Assembly (NCBI RefSeq): GCF_026421305.1
Contig: NZ_JAPJBQ010000005.1
Span: 186,001-250,000, forward strand
DNA: 64,000 nt
Reading direction: 5' to 3'
Origin: Dyella silvae
GTDB lineage: Bacteria > Pseudomonadota > Gammaproteobacteria > Xanthomonadales > Rhodanobacteraceae
The translations under genes were made by a program, and so were the position numbers. This document shows positions 36,570-47,250 of this stretch, piece after piece. Position 1 is the stretch's first letter. Each line of letters begins with the position of its first letter. Below the pieces are notes generated by a model. The model had not been told where the DNA came from and searched no databases. It saw only the letters and a list, made by a program, of their open reading frames with translations.

Positions 36570-36674
36570 GAAAAGGGTCTCGTTCGCCACGCGCAATTAT
36601 CCTGTTCTATTGAATGTCCATATTTTGAAAAGAGCGCGTGAGTCTGTATGTCAGATCATTCCTAAAAGGGGAGC

Positions 36675-37095
36675 GCCAAGCGCCATGCTCTCGACCCTGG
36701 TGACCGATATCACCAACGCAAAGGACTTGGTTGAGCTGTTTGCATAGGTGGGGCCGCTCGATCACGTCGCGGCCACCGCAACGACGCTTGTGGGTGTATG
36801 ACCTGCTGCGCGAGCTCGAGCTGCCGGCGATTCCTGGCTGCTGGGCCCGCTACTTCTGGCGAGGTACGGTGCACCAGGTGAGCACGTTCAAGCCCTCGAC
36901 GCCGCATCTGTCGACGATTTCTTCATCCTAGTCACGTCAGAAAAGACGGAGCTTGCTTTGCTGATGGCACGCGCGCTTCAGCTTAGCCATTTAGCAGAGG
37001 CGCCATCCGTTCCCGAGAGGGCGAAGGAGGCGCTGGAACGAATCGCGAAGACGTCGCGCTTGAACGCGGTGAGGGTGAGGGCGGTCTTCAGTTAG
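36675..37095 (+). pseudogene. Broken SDR paralogue fragment joined to an unrelated tail
   Basis: Bases 36675-36876 are clearly homologous to the SDR gene at about 32490-32715: LSTLVTDIT matches LSTVATDIT, LELPAI matches LELSAI, and LGPLLLARYGAP matches LGPLLLAKYGAP. The copy has an in-frame TAG where the SDR has CAG, plus frame shifts and a small deletion. From the last match, the frame continues open for about 70 codons (GEHVQALDAASVDDFFILV...; ends RVRAVFS) into sequence with no SDR similarity and stops at 37095. No start codon or ribosome site is evident. Confidence 0.75.
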
Positions 37096-37211
37096 GACCA
37101 GGCCAAATCCGTATGCGGTTCGACCTCATTGGCACGATGCCGGGGCGTATCAATATCACGCGCTCGTATGGAGCATTCCTGGTGTGCGCCGGTCTTGCAT
37201 ACGACTTACAT

Positions 37212-37250
37212 AACGAAAAAGCCCATCCGGTCGGGATGGGCTTTTTCGTT
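37212..37250 (-). terminator. Strong rho-independent terminator after tRNA-Phe
   Basis: 17-bp perfect stem AACGAAAAAGCCCATCC/GGATGGGCTTTTTCGTT with a five-base loop, carrying the T-run on either strand. It begins seven bases past the tRNA 3' end. Confidence 0.93.
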
Positions 37251-37256
37251 GAATCA

Positions 37257-37332
37257 TGGTGGCCGGGGACGGAATCGAACCGCCGACACGGGGATTTTCA
37301 ATCCCCTGCTCTACCAACTGAGCTACCCGGCC
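37257..37332 (-). tRNA. tRNA-Phe (GAA)
   Basis: 76-nt cloverleaf on the minus strand: acceptor GGCCGGG/CCCGGCC, D arm GCTCAGTTGGTAGAGC, anticodon stem GGGGA/TCCCC around loop TTGAAAA (anticodon GAA), TPsiC loop GGTTCGATTCC, discriminator A and encoded CCA. It lies 70 bp downstream of yggX on the same strand with no clear promoter of its own, so it may be processed from a yggX-containing transcript. Confidence 0.97.
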
Positions 37333-37401
37333 AAATTTTGTGCCGCAAACGTCAATGACGTCGCGTGGAGCCGTGCATTTAAACGGATGCGGGGCGCGGC
37401 G

Positions 37402-37680
37402 TCAAGACTTTGTGTCGGGGGCGACGTAGCCTTCGGGCTGTTTTACGTCGCCGCCGAACAGGAATTTCTCCATTTCCGCGCTCAAGAACTGGCGCGACTT
37501 GGGGTCGAGCGGGTTGAGGCGGTATTCGTTGAGCAGCATGGTCTGGTGGGCCAGCCATTGCTGCCAGGCCTGCTTGGAGATTTCGGCGTAGATGCGTTGG
37601 CCGAGCGGGCCAGGCCAGGGAGCGAAGTCCAGGCCTTCGGCGTCGTGGCCAAGCTTGGCGCAGTGAATGATGCGACTCAT
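37402..37680 (-). CDS. yggX: Probable Fe(2+)-trafficking protein YggX
   Basis: 92-residue YggX protein, which protects Fe-S proteins and oxidised iron pools; it begins [19 protein letters not shown], with the conserved cysteine at position 7 and the typical [10 protein letters not shown] segment. In enterobacteria yggX follows mutY, itself an Fe-S enzyme, and the same order is seen here (25 bp apart). The ATG at 37680 fits the family start. Confidence 0.94.
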   Translation of the reverse strand: MSRIIHCAKLGHDAEGLDFAPWPGPLGQRIYAEISKQAWQQWLAHQTMLLNEYRLNPLDPKSRQFLSAEMEKFLFGGDVKQPEGYVAPDTKS

Positions 37681-37705
37681 GCGATTCGGCTCATCGGTAG
37701 GTGAT

Positions 37706-38737
37706 TCAAATGTCCTGCAGCAGGCTGCGCACGGGGGCGGGCAGGCCGAGGGCGGCGCGGTCGCTGGCATCGCACCAGCGCAGGGCGGGATTATCGGCGA
37801 TTCGCAGGTGGGCTGTCGCCGCGTCGAATAGCAGCGGTTCCACCTGCAGGCGATAGTGGCTGAAGACGTGCGTGAATGCCGGCAATGGCTGCGCGTCGTC
37901 GATGGTTGCCAGCGATTGCGCGGCGCGCCAGGCGGCATCGTGGTCGCTGGCTTCGGGCAGGCTCCACAAGCCGGACCACACGCCTTGCGGTCCGCGCCGT
38001 TCCAGCAGCACGCGGCCCTTGGTGTCGCGCAGGATCAGCATCACGGTGTCGCGCGTGGGAATGCGTTTGGCCGGCTTGGCGGTGGGTAACTGCGCGGTGA
38101 GGTCGTCGCGCTTTGCAACGCAGCTGCCGGCGAGCGGGCAGGCGTCGCACTGCGGGCGCGTGCGCACACACAAGGTGGCGCCAAGATCCATGATGGCCTG
38201 TGTGTAATCGGCCGTGCGCCCGGCAGGCATCAGCGCATCGGCGTGCTGCCACAGTACTTTTTCTACGGCGCTTTGCCCCGGGAAGCCGTGGATGCCGAGA
38301 TAACGTGTGAGCACACGTTTGACGTTGCCATCCAGAATCGGGAAGCGCAGCCCGTGCGCTTGCGCAAGGATGGCGCCCGCCGTGGAGCGGCCGATACCAG
38401 GCAGGTCGGCGAGCGCGTCGAAATCGCGCGGCAGTTCGCCGCCATGTTTTTCCACGCAGATCTGCGCGGCACGCTGCAGGAAGCGCGCGCGACGGTAGTA
38501 GCCCAGGCCAGCCCACAAGGCGAGCACGGTGTCTTCGTCGGCGGCAGCGAGATCGCGCAGCGTGGGCAGCGCAGAGACAAAACGCTGGAAGTACGGAATC
38601 ACCGTAACCACCTGCGTCTGCTGCAGCATCACTTCAGACAGCCACACGCGATAAGCATCGCGCGGGTGCTGCCAGGGCAGGTCTTTGCGGCCGTGGTCGT
38701 CGAACCAGGCCAGCAGTGCATCAGCGAACGACGTCAT
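37706..38737 (-). CDS. mutY: A/G-specific adenine glycosylase MutY
   Basis: Removes adenine mispaired with 8-oxoguanine. 343 residues; helix-hairpin-helix [13 protein letters not shown] (near residue 116) with the catalytic DGNVKRVL Asp, the 4Fe-4S cluster cysteines C-X6-C-X2-C-X5-C in the [17 protein letters not shown] segment, and a C-terminal NUDIX-like domain (about 225-340) that reads 8-oxoG. The start overlaps the AsmA-like gene's stop by four bases. Part of the ftsY-to-tRNA-Phe unit. Confidence 0.95.
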   Translation of the reverse strand: MTSFADALLAWFDDHGRKDLPWQHPRDAYRVWLSEVMLQQTQVVTVIPYFQRFVSALPTLRDLAAADEDTVLALWAGLGYYRRARFLQRAAQICVEKHGGELPRDFDALADLPGIGRSTAGAILAQAHGLRFPILDGNVKRVLTRYLGIHGFPGQSAVEKVLWQHADALMPAGRTADYTQAIMDLGATLCVRTRPQCDACPLAGSCVAKRDDLTAQLPTAKPAKRIPTRDTVMLILRDTKGRVLLERRGPQGVWSGLWSLPEASDHDAAWRAAQSLATIDDAQPLPAFTHVFSHYRLQVEPLLFDAATAHLRIADNPALRWCDASDRAALGLPAPVRSLLQDI

Positions 38738-39819
38738 GGCTGCTTGCGTATCGCCGCGGGCTTGGCCGCTGCCGGTTGTGCGGGCGCCGGCGCACTGGCA
38801 GCGGGCGCGGGTACATCGGTGCCGGCTTTGATGGTGAGGCCTTCAATGGAGATGTCGCCGGTGTCGATCCTGGCGATTTCAGCGTGTCCGTTGCCGGGCG
38901 GCACCGAGAGTTTCGGGCCGTCGTCGTGATCGAGCTGCGACCACCATGCGGTGAGTGCCAGCGGCGGAATGTGCAGGTCGGCGTGGTTGTCCGGGCCGTC
39001 GAGTTTCAGTGCCAGCATCAGTGGCGTGCTCTGGTCGGCAGGCACCAGCGAGAGTGAGGTGTCGTATTGGCCGGTGTCGGCGTGGTCGAGCTTGCCGGAA
39101 AGGTTGGCCGTGGCATCGGCAGCGCCGCGCCAGCGCGCGTCGCCGTTGAGCTGCAAGGTGAGCGTGGTGCTGTGGGCGAAGTGCAGGGCGATGCCGTCCA
39201 GTTCCAGTGCGCTGTTTTTGATGCGCGGAGTGAGCGACAGGCGCACCTGGGTGGGCACGTCGTGCGCATCCTTTGCGGAAACGGTGAGCACAAAGCGATG
39301 GTCGGCGGCGAGCCGGCCGGCATCCAGTTCCACGTCGCCCAGGAGCAGCTGGTTGCCGCGTACGAGGCTGCCGCGCGTGATGTGGACGCCCGCGTCGATG
39401 CGCGGAATTTCCGAGGGTGGCGTGGCTGGGCCGGAGGGCAGATCGTCAAGCCAGGATTGCAGCGCATCGAGGTCGACGCGCGGCGAGTCGATCTGCATTT
39501 TCGAGATCACCGTTTCGCCGCGAAACAGCGTGCGCCACGGCAAGGCGAGCGTGCCGCGCGAGGCGAGCAGGATGGGCAGGTTCGCGTTTTGCGCGCTGAG
39601 CGTGATGCCTTCCAGTTCCAGCGCGGGGCGCGGGAACAAAGCAGGCGTGGCGGGGCTGGCGAGGCTGAGTTCCAGGCCCGCGTTGCGCGCCTGGTTTTGC
39701 AGCATGGCGGTGATGCGCTCGGGCTGCAGCATCACGTGTACGGCGATAAGGGCGACCGCTACCAGCAGCAGCGTGGTGCTGCTGACGATGAGCAACGTGA
39801 GGCGGAGCCAGCGTGGCAC
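38734..39819 (-). CDS. AsmA-family-like membrane-anchored protein
   Basis: About 361 residues: a single N-terminal hydrophobic segment (LRLTLLIVSSTTLLLVAVAL) and a long beta-rich periplasmic part with the AsmA-type repeat of alternating strands (LELEGITLSAQNA; ISKMQIDSPRVDLDAL). The C-terminus is Ala/Pro-rich. The likely start is GTG at 39819: it lies 13 bp past the ftsY stop and has a GAGGAG site nine bases upstream. AsmA relatives are thought to move lipid to the outer membrane; that is inference here. Confidence 0.8.
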   Translation of the reverse strand: MPRWLRLTLLIVSSTTLLLVAVALIAVHVMLQPERITAMLQNQARNAGLELSLASPATPALFPRPALELEGITLSAQNANLPILLASRGTLALPWRTLFRGETVISKMQIDSPRVDLDALQSWLDDLPSGPATPPSEIPRIDAGVHITRGSLVRGNQLLLGDVELDAGRLAADHRFVLTVSAKDAHDVPTQVRLSLTPRIKNSALELDGIALHFAHSTTLTLQLNGDARWRGAADATANLSGKLDHADTGQYDTSLSLVPADQSTPLMLALKLDGPDNHADLHIPPLALTAWWSQLDHDDGPKLSVPPGNGHAEIARIDTGDISIEGLTIKAGTDVPAPAASAPAPAQPAAAKPAAIRKQP

Positions 39820-39832
39820 CGGTCGCGTCTCC

Positions 39833-40981
39833 TCAGCCCTGGCCCAGGGAGGCGGGGAGCAGGCCGTCGACGTAGGCGTCCGCGTCGAACACGCGCAGAT
39901 CGGTGGCGGTTTCGCCAAGGCCCACATAGCGAATCGGCAAGCCGAATTCGCGAGCCAGCGCAAACACGACGCCGCCCTTCGCGGTGCCATCGAGCTTGGT
40001 CACGACCAGGCCGGTAACGCCGACGATCTGGCGGAACTGGCGCACCTGGTTCACCGCGTTCTGGCCGGTGGTGCCGTCGATCACCATCAGCACTTCGTGC
40101 GGGGCTTCGGCGTCGAGCTTCTTGAGCACGCGGGCAATCTTGCCCAGCTCGTCCATCAGTCCACCTTGCGTGTGCAGGCGGCCGGCAGTGTCGGCAATCA
40201 GTACATCGGCGTTGCGCGAGCGGGCGGCCTGCAGGGCATCGAAGATCACGCTGGCAGAGTCCGCATCCTGACCCTGGGAAATCACAGGCACGTTGTTGCG
40301 CGCGCCCCAGGTCTTGAGCTGTTCCACCGCGGCGGCGCGGAAGGTATCGCCTGCCGCGAGCATGACCTGCTGGCCATCGTCGCGATAACGGCGTGCGAGC
40401 TTGCCGATGGTGGTGGTCTTGCCGACGCCGTTGATGCCCACGGTGAGGATCACGTAGGGCTTGAGGCCCGTCACGCTCAGCGGCTTTTCGACGGGCCTGA
40501 GCAGCGTCACCAGCGACTGGCGCAGCGCGGCGAGCAGGGCGCCGGCATCGGCGAACTCGCGCTTGTGCATGCGCTTGCGCAGGTCTTCCACCAGCGCGGT
40601 GCTCGCTTCGACGCCGACGTCGGCGGTGATGAGGGTGGTTTCCAGCTCGTCCAGCAGGTCGTCGTCGAGCTTGGGGTGGCGGGTGAACAGTGAGTTGAGG
40701 CCGCGCGCAAACGCGCTGCCGGAAAGACGCTCGCGCCAGCTGCGCTTGGCGGGCGCCGCGGCCTCGGCGATAGCGGCCAGTTCAACGGCTTCGTCTTCGG
40801 CAGGGGCTTCGGGTGGGGGCGGGGTTTCTGCCAGGGCTTCGTCCAGCGCGGGGCTGGCGTGGTTCAGCGAAACGGCGTCTGTGTCGTGCGCCAACCCGTC
40901 CGCTGGCGTGGCCTCAGCCGCAGGTGCGGCCGGCTGGCCCGGTGCGGTTTCGGCGGGTTTCTTCTTCCAGAACTTGAGCAT
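39833..40981 (-). CDS. ftsY: Signal recognition particle receptor FtsY
   Basis: GTPase that docks SRP-ribosome complexes at the membrane. 382 residues: Lys-rich start (MLKFWKKKPAETAP), an Ala/Glu-rich acidic A domain to about residue 80, then the NG domain with P-loop GINGVGKTTTIGKLA, DTAGRLHTQ and TKLDGTAKGG. The A domain is shorter than in E. coli FtsY but normal for the order. First gene of the unit ftsY, AsmA-like, mutY, yggX, tRNA-Phe; divergent from rsmD across 74 bp. Confidence 0.95.
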   Translation of the reverse strand: MLKFWKKKPAETAPGQPAAPAAEATPADGLAHDTDAVSLNHASPALDEALAETPPPPEAPAEDEAVELAAIAEAAAPAKRSWRERLSGSAFARGLNSLFTRHPKLDDDLLDELETTLITADVGVEASTALVEDLRKRMHKREFADAGALLAALRQSLVTLLRPVEKPLSVTGLKPYVILTVGINGVGKTTTIGKLARRYRDDGQQVMLAAGDTFRAAAVEQLKTWGARNNVPVISQGQDADSASVIFDALQAARSRNADVLIADTAGRLHTQGGLMDELGKIARVLKKLDAEAPHEVLMVIDGTTGQNAVNQVRQFRQIVGVTGLVVTKLDGTAKGGVVFALAREFGLPIRYVGLGETATDLRVFDADAYVDGLLPASLGQG

Positions 40982-41055
40982 TGAGGCAGCGATTCAAAGA
41001 CAATGGACGGCATGCTACCACCCCCACCTGTACTCACCGCTGAGTTGCTCCGTTC

Positions 41056-41625
41056 ATGAGGGGCGCGTCAGGGCGCATCCGCATCATCGGCGGGCAGCTG
41101 CGCAATTCACGTCTGGATGTCCCCGATCTGCCGGGCCTGAGGCCAACGGCCGAACGGGTGCGCGAAACGCTGTTCAACTGGCTGGCGCCGGTGATTACGG
41201 GGGCTCGCTGCCTGGATCTGTGCGCCGGCACCGGGGCACTGGGTATCGAAGCCCTGTCGCGTGGCGCGGCCAGCGTGCAGTTTGTGGAGCGTGACGCCAA
41301 GGCGGTGCTGGCCCTGCGCGATAACCTGGCGCGGCTAAAGGCTCAGGGGGGGCAGGTGGCCGCGCACGATGCGCTGTCGTTTCTGCAGGGGGCACCGCAG
41401 CCTTATGGACTGGTGTTTCTGGACCCTCCGTTTGCACAGGATCTTTGGGTTCCGCTGGCGCAACGGCTGGAGCAGGGCGGCTGGCTGGCCCCCGGGGCAT
41501 GGATCTACGTGGAGTCGCCCAAGGGCAACGCACCCGTAGTGCCCAGCAACTGGACGGCGCATCGCGAGGGCACGGCGGGCGAGGTGCGCTACGCGCTCTA
41601 TCGCCGGATAGCGCCCGTCGCCTGA
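41056..41625 (+). CDS. rsmD: 16S rRNA (guanine(966)-N2)-methyltransferase RsmD
   Basis: 189 residues. N-terminal GRIRIIGGQLRNSRLDV, the SAM-binding LCAGTGALGIEALSRGA (about residues 57-73) and the catalytic DPPF near residue 126 define RsmD, which methylates G966 of 16S rRNA. rsmD-ftsY divergence is conserved in many proteobacteria. coaD follows 95 bp downstream. Confidence 0.94.
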   Translation: MRGASGRIRIIGGQLRNSRLDVPDLPGLRPTAERVRETLFNWLAPVITGARCLDLCAGTGALGIEALSRGAASVQFVERDAKAVLALRDNLARLKAQGGQVAAHDALSFLQGAPQPYGLVFLDPPFAQDLWVPLAQRLEQGGWLAPGAWIYVESPKGNAPVVPSNWTAHREGTAGEVRYALYRRIAPVA

Positions 41626-41690
41626 CGGCGGCGTATGGCTTTTCAGCGCGAAAACAGACTAGTCGGAGGCCCCGAACGGGCCTAAGCTAG

Positions 41691-42242
<552 letters not shown>

Positions 42243-42296
42243 GACTCGACCTTAAATGGGTTGCGTAGCTCCGTTGCTACCTCACCGTCGTTACTA

Positions 42297-42336
42297 CCTC
42301 ACCGTCATCCCCGCCTTCGCGGGGATGACGGTGAGG
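42297..42336. repeat. Solo H2-type hairpin (element E), perfect 18-bp stem
   Basis: CCTCACCGTCATCCCCGC and its exact complement flank the loop CTTC. It is the H2 hairpin of the multi-hairpin units (CTCACCGTCATCCC... type), here as a full-length symmetrical palindrome. A partial copy of the arm (CTCACCGTCG) lies just before. The surrounding 42243-42642 contains no gene; GCCATNG-type short repeats occur at about 42520-42550. Confidence 0.85.
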
Positions 42337-42642
42337 GAAAAATAGCGCTGAGGGTTGGAGCGCGGTTGGGGCGGATAATGGCGTGAGGTTGATACCGGTC
42401 CCGCCCCGCAGCGCAACACGTCTAGCGGTGTCGGGCTGGCCCACGGTCGTGTATGCTCGCCCGCATCCTGCGGACAGGACAGTCGCTCGCCGCGGATCAG
42501 GGGTACGCAAGGCTGGCATGGCTGCCATCGCTGCCATGGTCGCCATCGGAATCCCGATCCACCGGCCCTGTCGCGTGACGGCCGGAAGGTCCAGTCATCC
42601 AACGGATCCATTGACCAGATTCCACCATCCAAGGTGACCACC

Positions 42643-43146
42643 ATGTACAAGTACGCTCTTCTTGCCGCCCTCGCGATCACCGGCCTCACCGCTTGCAACC
42701 AGCAGGACGAATCGGCACAGCAGCCCAGCGACCAGCAGGCCGCGCAGCCGGCTGCGACCAAGCCGACCGACCCGAACGACTCCAAGGCCTGGAACACCTA
42801 TCTCGGCCAGATCGTCCAGAAGAACATGCAGGGCATGACGGCCGCCCAGCCGTACCCGTACCTGGTGCCGGCCGGCGACAGCGACGACGCCAATGCGGTG
42901 CGCCAGCGCCAGCTCGAGCAGGTTCAGGACACCGTGGCCCGCGGCGTGCTGCCGGGCAACATGCTGGTGTTCGCCGGTCCGGATTCGGGCAAGACCGCCG
43001 AGTTCGTGTCTGACGCCTTCAAGGATGCCAAGCCGGGCCAGTTCAAGGACGTGATCATCCTGGTGATCGGCGACGCCGCCGACAAGGACCGCGTCAACAC
43101 CGTGCTGCAGCCGACCGGCGCCACGGTGCGTTACGTGAACATGTAA
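42643..43146 (+). CDS. Putative lipoprotein
   Basis: 167 residues. The N-terminus MYKYALLAALAITGLTACNQQ has a lipobox (LTAC) with the expected cysteine at position 19. After a Gln/Ala-rich linker the body reads as an alpha/beta fold (NTYLGQIVQKNMQGM; DVIILVIGDAADKDRVNTVL) without an assigned family. ATG at 42643 has AAGGTG upstream; a GTG at 42634 is in frame. Its own terminator follows. Confidence 0.82.
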   Translation: MYKYALLAALAITGLTACNQQDESAQQPSDQQAAQPAATKPTDPNDSKAWNTYLGQIVQKNMQGMTAAQPYPYLVPAGDSDDANAVRQRQLEQVQDTVARGVLPGNMLVFAGPDSGKTAEFVSDAFKDAKPGQFKDVIILVIGDAADKDRVNTVLQPTGATVRYVNM

Positions 43147-43171
43147 GTTCCGGTTTTCCGGAGCGATACCG

Positions 43172-43203
43172 AGCCCGCGGCGCGAGAGTGCCGCGGGCTT
43201 TTT
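43172..43203 (+). terminator. Rho-independent terminator of the lipoprotein gene
   Basis: Stem AGCCCGCGGC/GCCGCGGGCT with loop GCGAGAGT, then TTTT. Confidence 0.9.
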
Positions 43204-43274
43204 CGTTATTTCTGGAAGCGGTAAAGCGGTTTTCTGCGGCGGGTCAGAGCGCGTCAGGGTTCCCCTGCATGTAA

Positions 43275-43538
<264 letters not shown>

Positions 43539-43541
43539 CGG

Positions 43542-45266
43542 ATGAAGCACTTGTTGAATTGGCGAGTGACGCTGCTGGCTCTGCTCGTTTCCTCCAGCGT
43601 CGCTTACGCCGACAGCCGTCCCTCCGCTCCTCCTGCCGCCACCTCTCCCACGCATGCCATTGCGCAGCGTCCCGGCCATGCCGGTGTCGCCAGCGCGAAT
43701 TTCCATGCCACGGAAGCCGGCCTCGAAGTGATGGCCAAGGGTGGTAACGCGTTTGATGCGGCGATTGCCGTGGCTTCCACGCTCTCCATCGTGGAGCCGG
43801 AAAGCTCGGGTATCGGTGGCGGCTTCATGGCGGTGATCCATCGGGCGGATGGGCATGAGGTGTTCATCGATGCGCGCGAAACCGCGCCAGCCTCGGTGAA
43901 CCTCAGTGATTACCTCAACAAGGACGGCACGCCCAATCGCGACAACGCGCTCAATGGTCCGCTGTCGGCGGGTATTCCGGGTGAGCCGGCGGGTCTGGCG
44001 TGGCTCGCCGCGCATTACGGCAAGCTGCCGCTGAAGGACTCGCTGGCGCCGGCCATTCGTATTGCACGCGATGGCTTCAAGCCGGATGGCCGTCTTATCA
44101 ACGCGATTACCGAACGCGAGAACGAGATTCGCCGCTGGCCGGCCTCCGTGGCCAAGTACCTGCCGGGCGACAAGCCGCCGGTGGCGGGTGAGGTGTGGCG
44201 CGACCCGGATCAGGCCCACACGCTGGAGTTGCTGGGTGAGCACGGCTTCGATGGTTTCTATCGCGGCGAGACCGGCAAGAAGCTGGTGGATGCCGTGCGT
44301 GCCGCCGGCGGCAACTGGACCGCAAAGGATCTGGAGAGCTACCAGGTGAAGGAGCGCACGCCGATCACCGTGGATTACCGCGGTTATCGCGTGGTCACGG
44401 CGCCGCCGGCCTCGTCGGGCGGTGTGGCCGTGGCGGAGATCCTCAACATCCTGGCCGGCTACGACCTCACCAGGCTGGATGATGCGCATCGCACGCATCT
44501 GGTCATCGAAGCCATGCGTCGCGCGTTCCGAGACCATAACGACTACCTCGGCGACCCCGACTTCGTGAAGATGCCGCTGGACATGCTGCTGTCGCCTTAC
44601 TACGCGGCGGGTCTGCGCATGACCATCCTGCCGGACAAGGCCACGCCGTCGTCGATGCTGCCGGCCAGCATTGGCGTGGATCCCGGCATGCACACCACGC
44701 ATTTCTCGGTGATCGACAAGGACGGCAATATCGCCTCGATCACGCTCACGGTGAACTACACCATGGGTTCCACTTTTGTGGCGGCTGGCACCGGCGTGCT
44801 GCTCAACGACGAGATGGACGACTTCGCGCTGGTGCCGAACAAGCCAAACGTATACGGCCTCCTGGGCAGCGCGGCGAACGCGCCGGCACCGGGCAAGCGC
44901 ATGCTGTCGTCGATGACGCCAAGCATCGTGTTCGGTGCGGATCGCGTGGGCGTGATCGGTTCGCCCGGCGGCTCCACCATCATCACGCAGGTGCTTGAAG
45001 GCATTCTTGCGTTTATGGATGGCAAGGACGCGGCGGGCATCGTGGCGCAGAAGCGTTTCCACCATCAGTACATGCCCGATCGCGTCGACATGGAACCGGG
45101 TGCGTTCGATGCTGGTACGGCCGATGCGCTGACGCGCATGGGCTACACGCTGAAAGAGCGCAATCCGTGGGGCTACATGAACGTGGTCACGTGGGATCTG
45201 AAGGCGAACAAGCTCGATGCGGCCAGTGACCCGCGTCGTGAGTCGGGTCTGGGCAAGGTGCAGTAA
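43542..45266 (+). CDS. ggt: Gamma-glutamyltransferase (periplasmic)
   Basis: Cleaves or transfers the gamma-glutamyl group of glutathione. 574 residues with an N-terminal signal peptide ([20 protein letters not shown]). It is made as a precursor that cuts itself before the nucleophile Thr; the site is [13 protein letters not shown] near residue 386. GSPGGSTII (about 470) and LSSMTPS (about 452) line the active site. The order of large subunit then small subunit is complete. Followed two bases later by the MBL-fold gene, so both belong to one operon. Confidence 0.94.
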   Translation: MKHLLNWRVTLLALLVSSSVAYADSRPSAPPAATSPTHAIAQRPGHAGVASANFHATEAGLEVMAKGGNAFDAAIAVASTLSIVEPESSGIGGGFMAVIHRADGHEVFIDARETAPASVNLSDYLNKDGTPNRDNALNGPLSAGIPGEPAGLAWLAAHYGKLPLKDSLAPAIRIARDGFKPDGRLINAITERENEIRRWPASVAKYLPGDKPPVAGEVWRDPDQAHTLELLGEHGFDGFYRGETGKKLVDAVRAAGGNWTAKDLESYQVKERTPITVDYRGYRVVTAPPASSGGVAVAEILNILAGYDLTRLDDAHRTHLVIEAMRRAFRDHNDYLGDPDFVKMPLDMLLSPYYAAGLRMTILPDKATPSSMLPASIGVDPGMHTTHFSVIDKDGNIASITLTVNYTMGSTFVAAGTGVLLNDEMDDFALVPNKPNVYGLLGSAANAPAPGKRMLSSMTPSIVFGADRVGVIGSPGGSTIITQVLEGILAFMDGKDAAGIVAQKRFHHQYMPDRVDMEPGAFDAGTADALTRMGYTLKERNPWGYMNVVTWDLKANKLDAASDPRRESGLGKVQ

Positions 45267-45268
45267 CG

Positions 45269-46111
45269 ATGGAACTCTGGTCTCTCATTGGCAATTCGCA
45301 GCAGCTCGATGGCGGCGCCATGTTTGGCAATGCGCCGAAGGCACTGTGGTCCCGCTGGATCGCGCCCGATGCAGATAACCGCATTCCGCTGGCCTGCCGC
45401 TGCCTGCTGGTGAAGGACCTGGATGGCCGCAACGTGCTGTTCGAAACCGGCATCGGCGCGTTCTTCGAGCCCGCGCTGCGCGAGCGTTATGGCGTGGTGG
45501 AAGACCGTCACGTGCTGCTCGATTCGCTGGCGCAGGCCGGACTGACGCACGAAGACATCGACGCAGTGGTGTTGTCGCACCTGCATTTCGACCATGCCGG
45601 CGGTTTGCTTGCCGCATGGGAAGAAGGGCAGCCGGCGCGCCTGCTGTTCCCCAACGCCACGTATATCGTGGGTGCCGATCACTGGCACCGCGCGCTGAAG
45701 CCGCATCCGCGCGACCGCGCGTCGTTCGTGCCTGAGCTGCAAGCGCTGCTGGAAGCGAGTGGGCGGCTGGAGCTGGTGGAAGGGGATCATTCCAAGGCGC
45801 TGGGCGATGCCGTGCGCTTCAGCTATTCAGACGGCCATACGCCCGGCCTGATGCTGGCGGAAGTGGGTGGTGTGGTGTTCTGCGCCGACCTCATTCCGGG
45901 ACGCTTCTGGGTGCATCTGCCCATTACCATGGGTTACGACCGCTATCCCGAAAAACTGATTGAAGAGAAGCGCGCCTTTCTCGACGACAAGCTGGCGCGG
46001 GACGTGCGGCTGTTCTTCACCCACGACCACGATTGCGCAGTAGCTCGCGTGGCACGTGACGAACGCGGCCGCTACAGCACGGCAGACGAGCAGCGTGAGC
46101 TGCGAGGCTAG
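45269..46111 (+). CDS. MBL-fold metallo-hydrolase
   Basis: 280 residues, cytoplasmic (no signal). Metal motif HLHFDHAGG near residue 110, later SDGHTPGLM and the C-terminal FTHDHDCA supply the remaining ligands. It resembles N-acyl-homoserine-lactonase/parathion-hydrolase-like MBL enzymes, distinct from the exported one at 30108. It begins two bases after the ggt stop, so it is translated from the same mRNA; the pairing suggests a related substrate, but that is not proven. Confidence 0.86.
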   Translation: MELWSLIGNSQQLDGGAMFGNAPKALWSRWIAPDADNRIPLACRCLLVKDLDGRNVLFETGIGAFFEPALRERYGVVEDRHVLLDSLAQAGLTHEDIDAVVLSHLHFDHAGGLLAAWEEGQPARLLFPNATYIVGADHWHRALKPHPRDRASFVPELQALLEASGRLELVEGDHSKALGDAVRFSYSDGHTPGLMLAEVGGVVFCADLIPGRFWVHLPITMGYDRYPEKLIEEKRAFLDDKLARDVRLFFTHDHDCAVARVARDERGRYSTADEQRELRG

Positions 46112-46143
46112 TAACCTCACGGACTGAGAGCGGGGGGATCGAT

Positions 46144-47160
46144 ATGCAGCAATGGTTACGACGTGTGCTGGGGGCCCTGTTGCTATTGAGTGGCGCGGGT
46201 CTGGTGGCGATGACCGAGCAGGGCTTGCTCGATAACCGTCATGCCTCCGATCGGCATGGCGGCCAGATTCTGGACGTGGGCACGGGCGATTCGCCGCGCA
46301 CGGAACAGCACGGTTACCTCGTGCGTGTCGCCGGCCCGGTGAACGTGGTTGAAGAGCCCTACGACCCGGAGTTTGGCCAGCGGGCGAAGGTGCCAGTGCT
46401 GACTCGCCGCGTGGAGATGTTTCAGTGGCGTGAGATACGCGTGGGTGGCGACGTGCACTACGAACAGGATTGGGTGGATCGCCCGGTCGACTCGCGCCGG
46501 TTCGCGAAGCCCTCGGGCCACACCAACCCCGAGCGCTTCCCTGTCGAGGGCAAGCAGTTCGATGCGGGGCAGGCGCGCGTGGGCGCCTATGCGTTGTCGC
46601 CGCCGGTATTGCATGCGCTTCCCGGCAGCGACGTGCTGGCGCCGGACATGAAGGCGGTGCCAGCCAATCTTGCGGCCAGTTTCGCGCTGTACGACCACTA
46701 CCTGACCACCAGCACTCATCCGGAACAGCCTCGCCTGGGCGATTTGCGCGTGAGCTGGGAGGCCGTGCCTGCGCAGTTGGTCACCGTATTCGCGCAGATC
46801 GACGGTGATCAGTTGGTGCCTGCTGTGCACGCTGCCGATGGCAAGGGTTTTGACGTGCAGTCGGGCGATCGCTCGCTGGTGGATGTGGTGCCTGATGTAC
46901 CGGCATCGCCATCCTTTGTCTGGCTGCGCCGCCTCGCTGCACTTTTTCTCGCTGCGTGCGGCGCGCTATTGCTGCTGCCAGAGCGTCCGAGGACCCATCA
47001 TGACCTGATGCTTTCGGTGGGTGCTGGAGCGCTGCTGGTGGGTGCCGTGGCGTGTGTACTGTGGCTGGGGACGGATATAGCCGCGGGCGGAATCTGGTTT
47101 GGCATTGCGCTGCTCGGTATGGCGACGGCGGTGTGGCGTATCCGCGCTACGGCGGAGTGA
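46144..47160 (+). CDS. TMEM43-family membrane protein
   Basis: 338 residues of the TMEM43/LUMA type found across bacteria and eukaryotes, function unknown. One N-terminal span (LGALLLLSGAGLVAM), a long soluble segment (about 30-255) with VRVAGPVNVVEEPYDPEFG and VEMFQWREI, and three C-terminal spans (about 258-335). The context (after ggt and the MBL gene) does not clarify its role. It is convergent with the EAL-HDOD gene; multi-hairpin module A fills the space. Confidence 0.85.
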   Translation: MQQWLRRVLGALLLLSGAGLVAMTEQGLLDNRHASDRHGGQILDVGTGDSPRTEQHGYLVRVAGPVNVVEEPYDPEFGQRAKVPVLTRRVEMFQWREIRVGGDVHYEQDWVDRPVDSRRFAKPSGHTNPERFPVEGKQFDAGQARVGAYALSPPVLHALPGSDVLAPDMKAVPANLAASFALYDHYLTTSTHPEQPRLGDLRVSWEAVPAQLVTVFAQIDGDQLVPAVHAADGKGFDVQSGDRSLVDVVPDVPASPSFVWLRRLAALFLAACGALLLLPERPRTHHDLMLSVGAGALLVGAVACVLWLGTDIAAGGIWFGIALLGMATAVWRIRATAE

Positions 47161-47250
47161 TCTGATGTCTTTGCCCTTTTCCCGCTGGAGCGCGCGAGGG
47201 GCATGGATGACCGAGTCGCGTCTAGGCGCTCGGTAGCCGAGCTCTTAGCT

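Noticed and set aside
38951..40693. A 580-codon plus-strand frame opposite the AsmA-like and ftsY genes
   Set aside because: Antisense shadow; low-complexity Ser/Arg composition and no recognisable domain.
42383..42637. 84-codon frame between coaD and the lipoprotein gene
   Set aside because: It reads across short GCCATNG repeats and has no supporting start or similarity.
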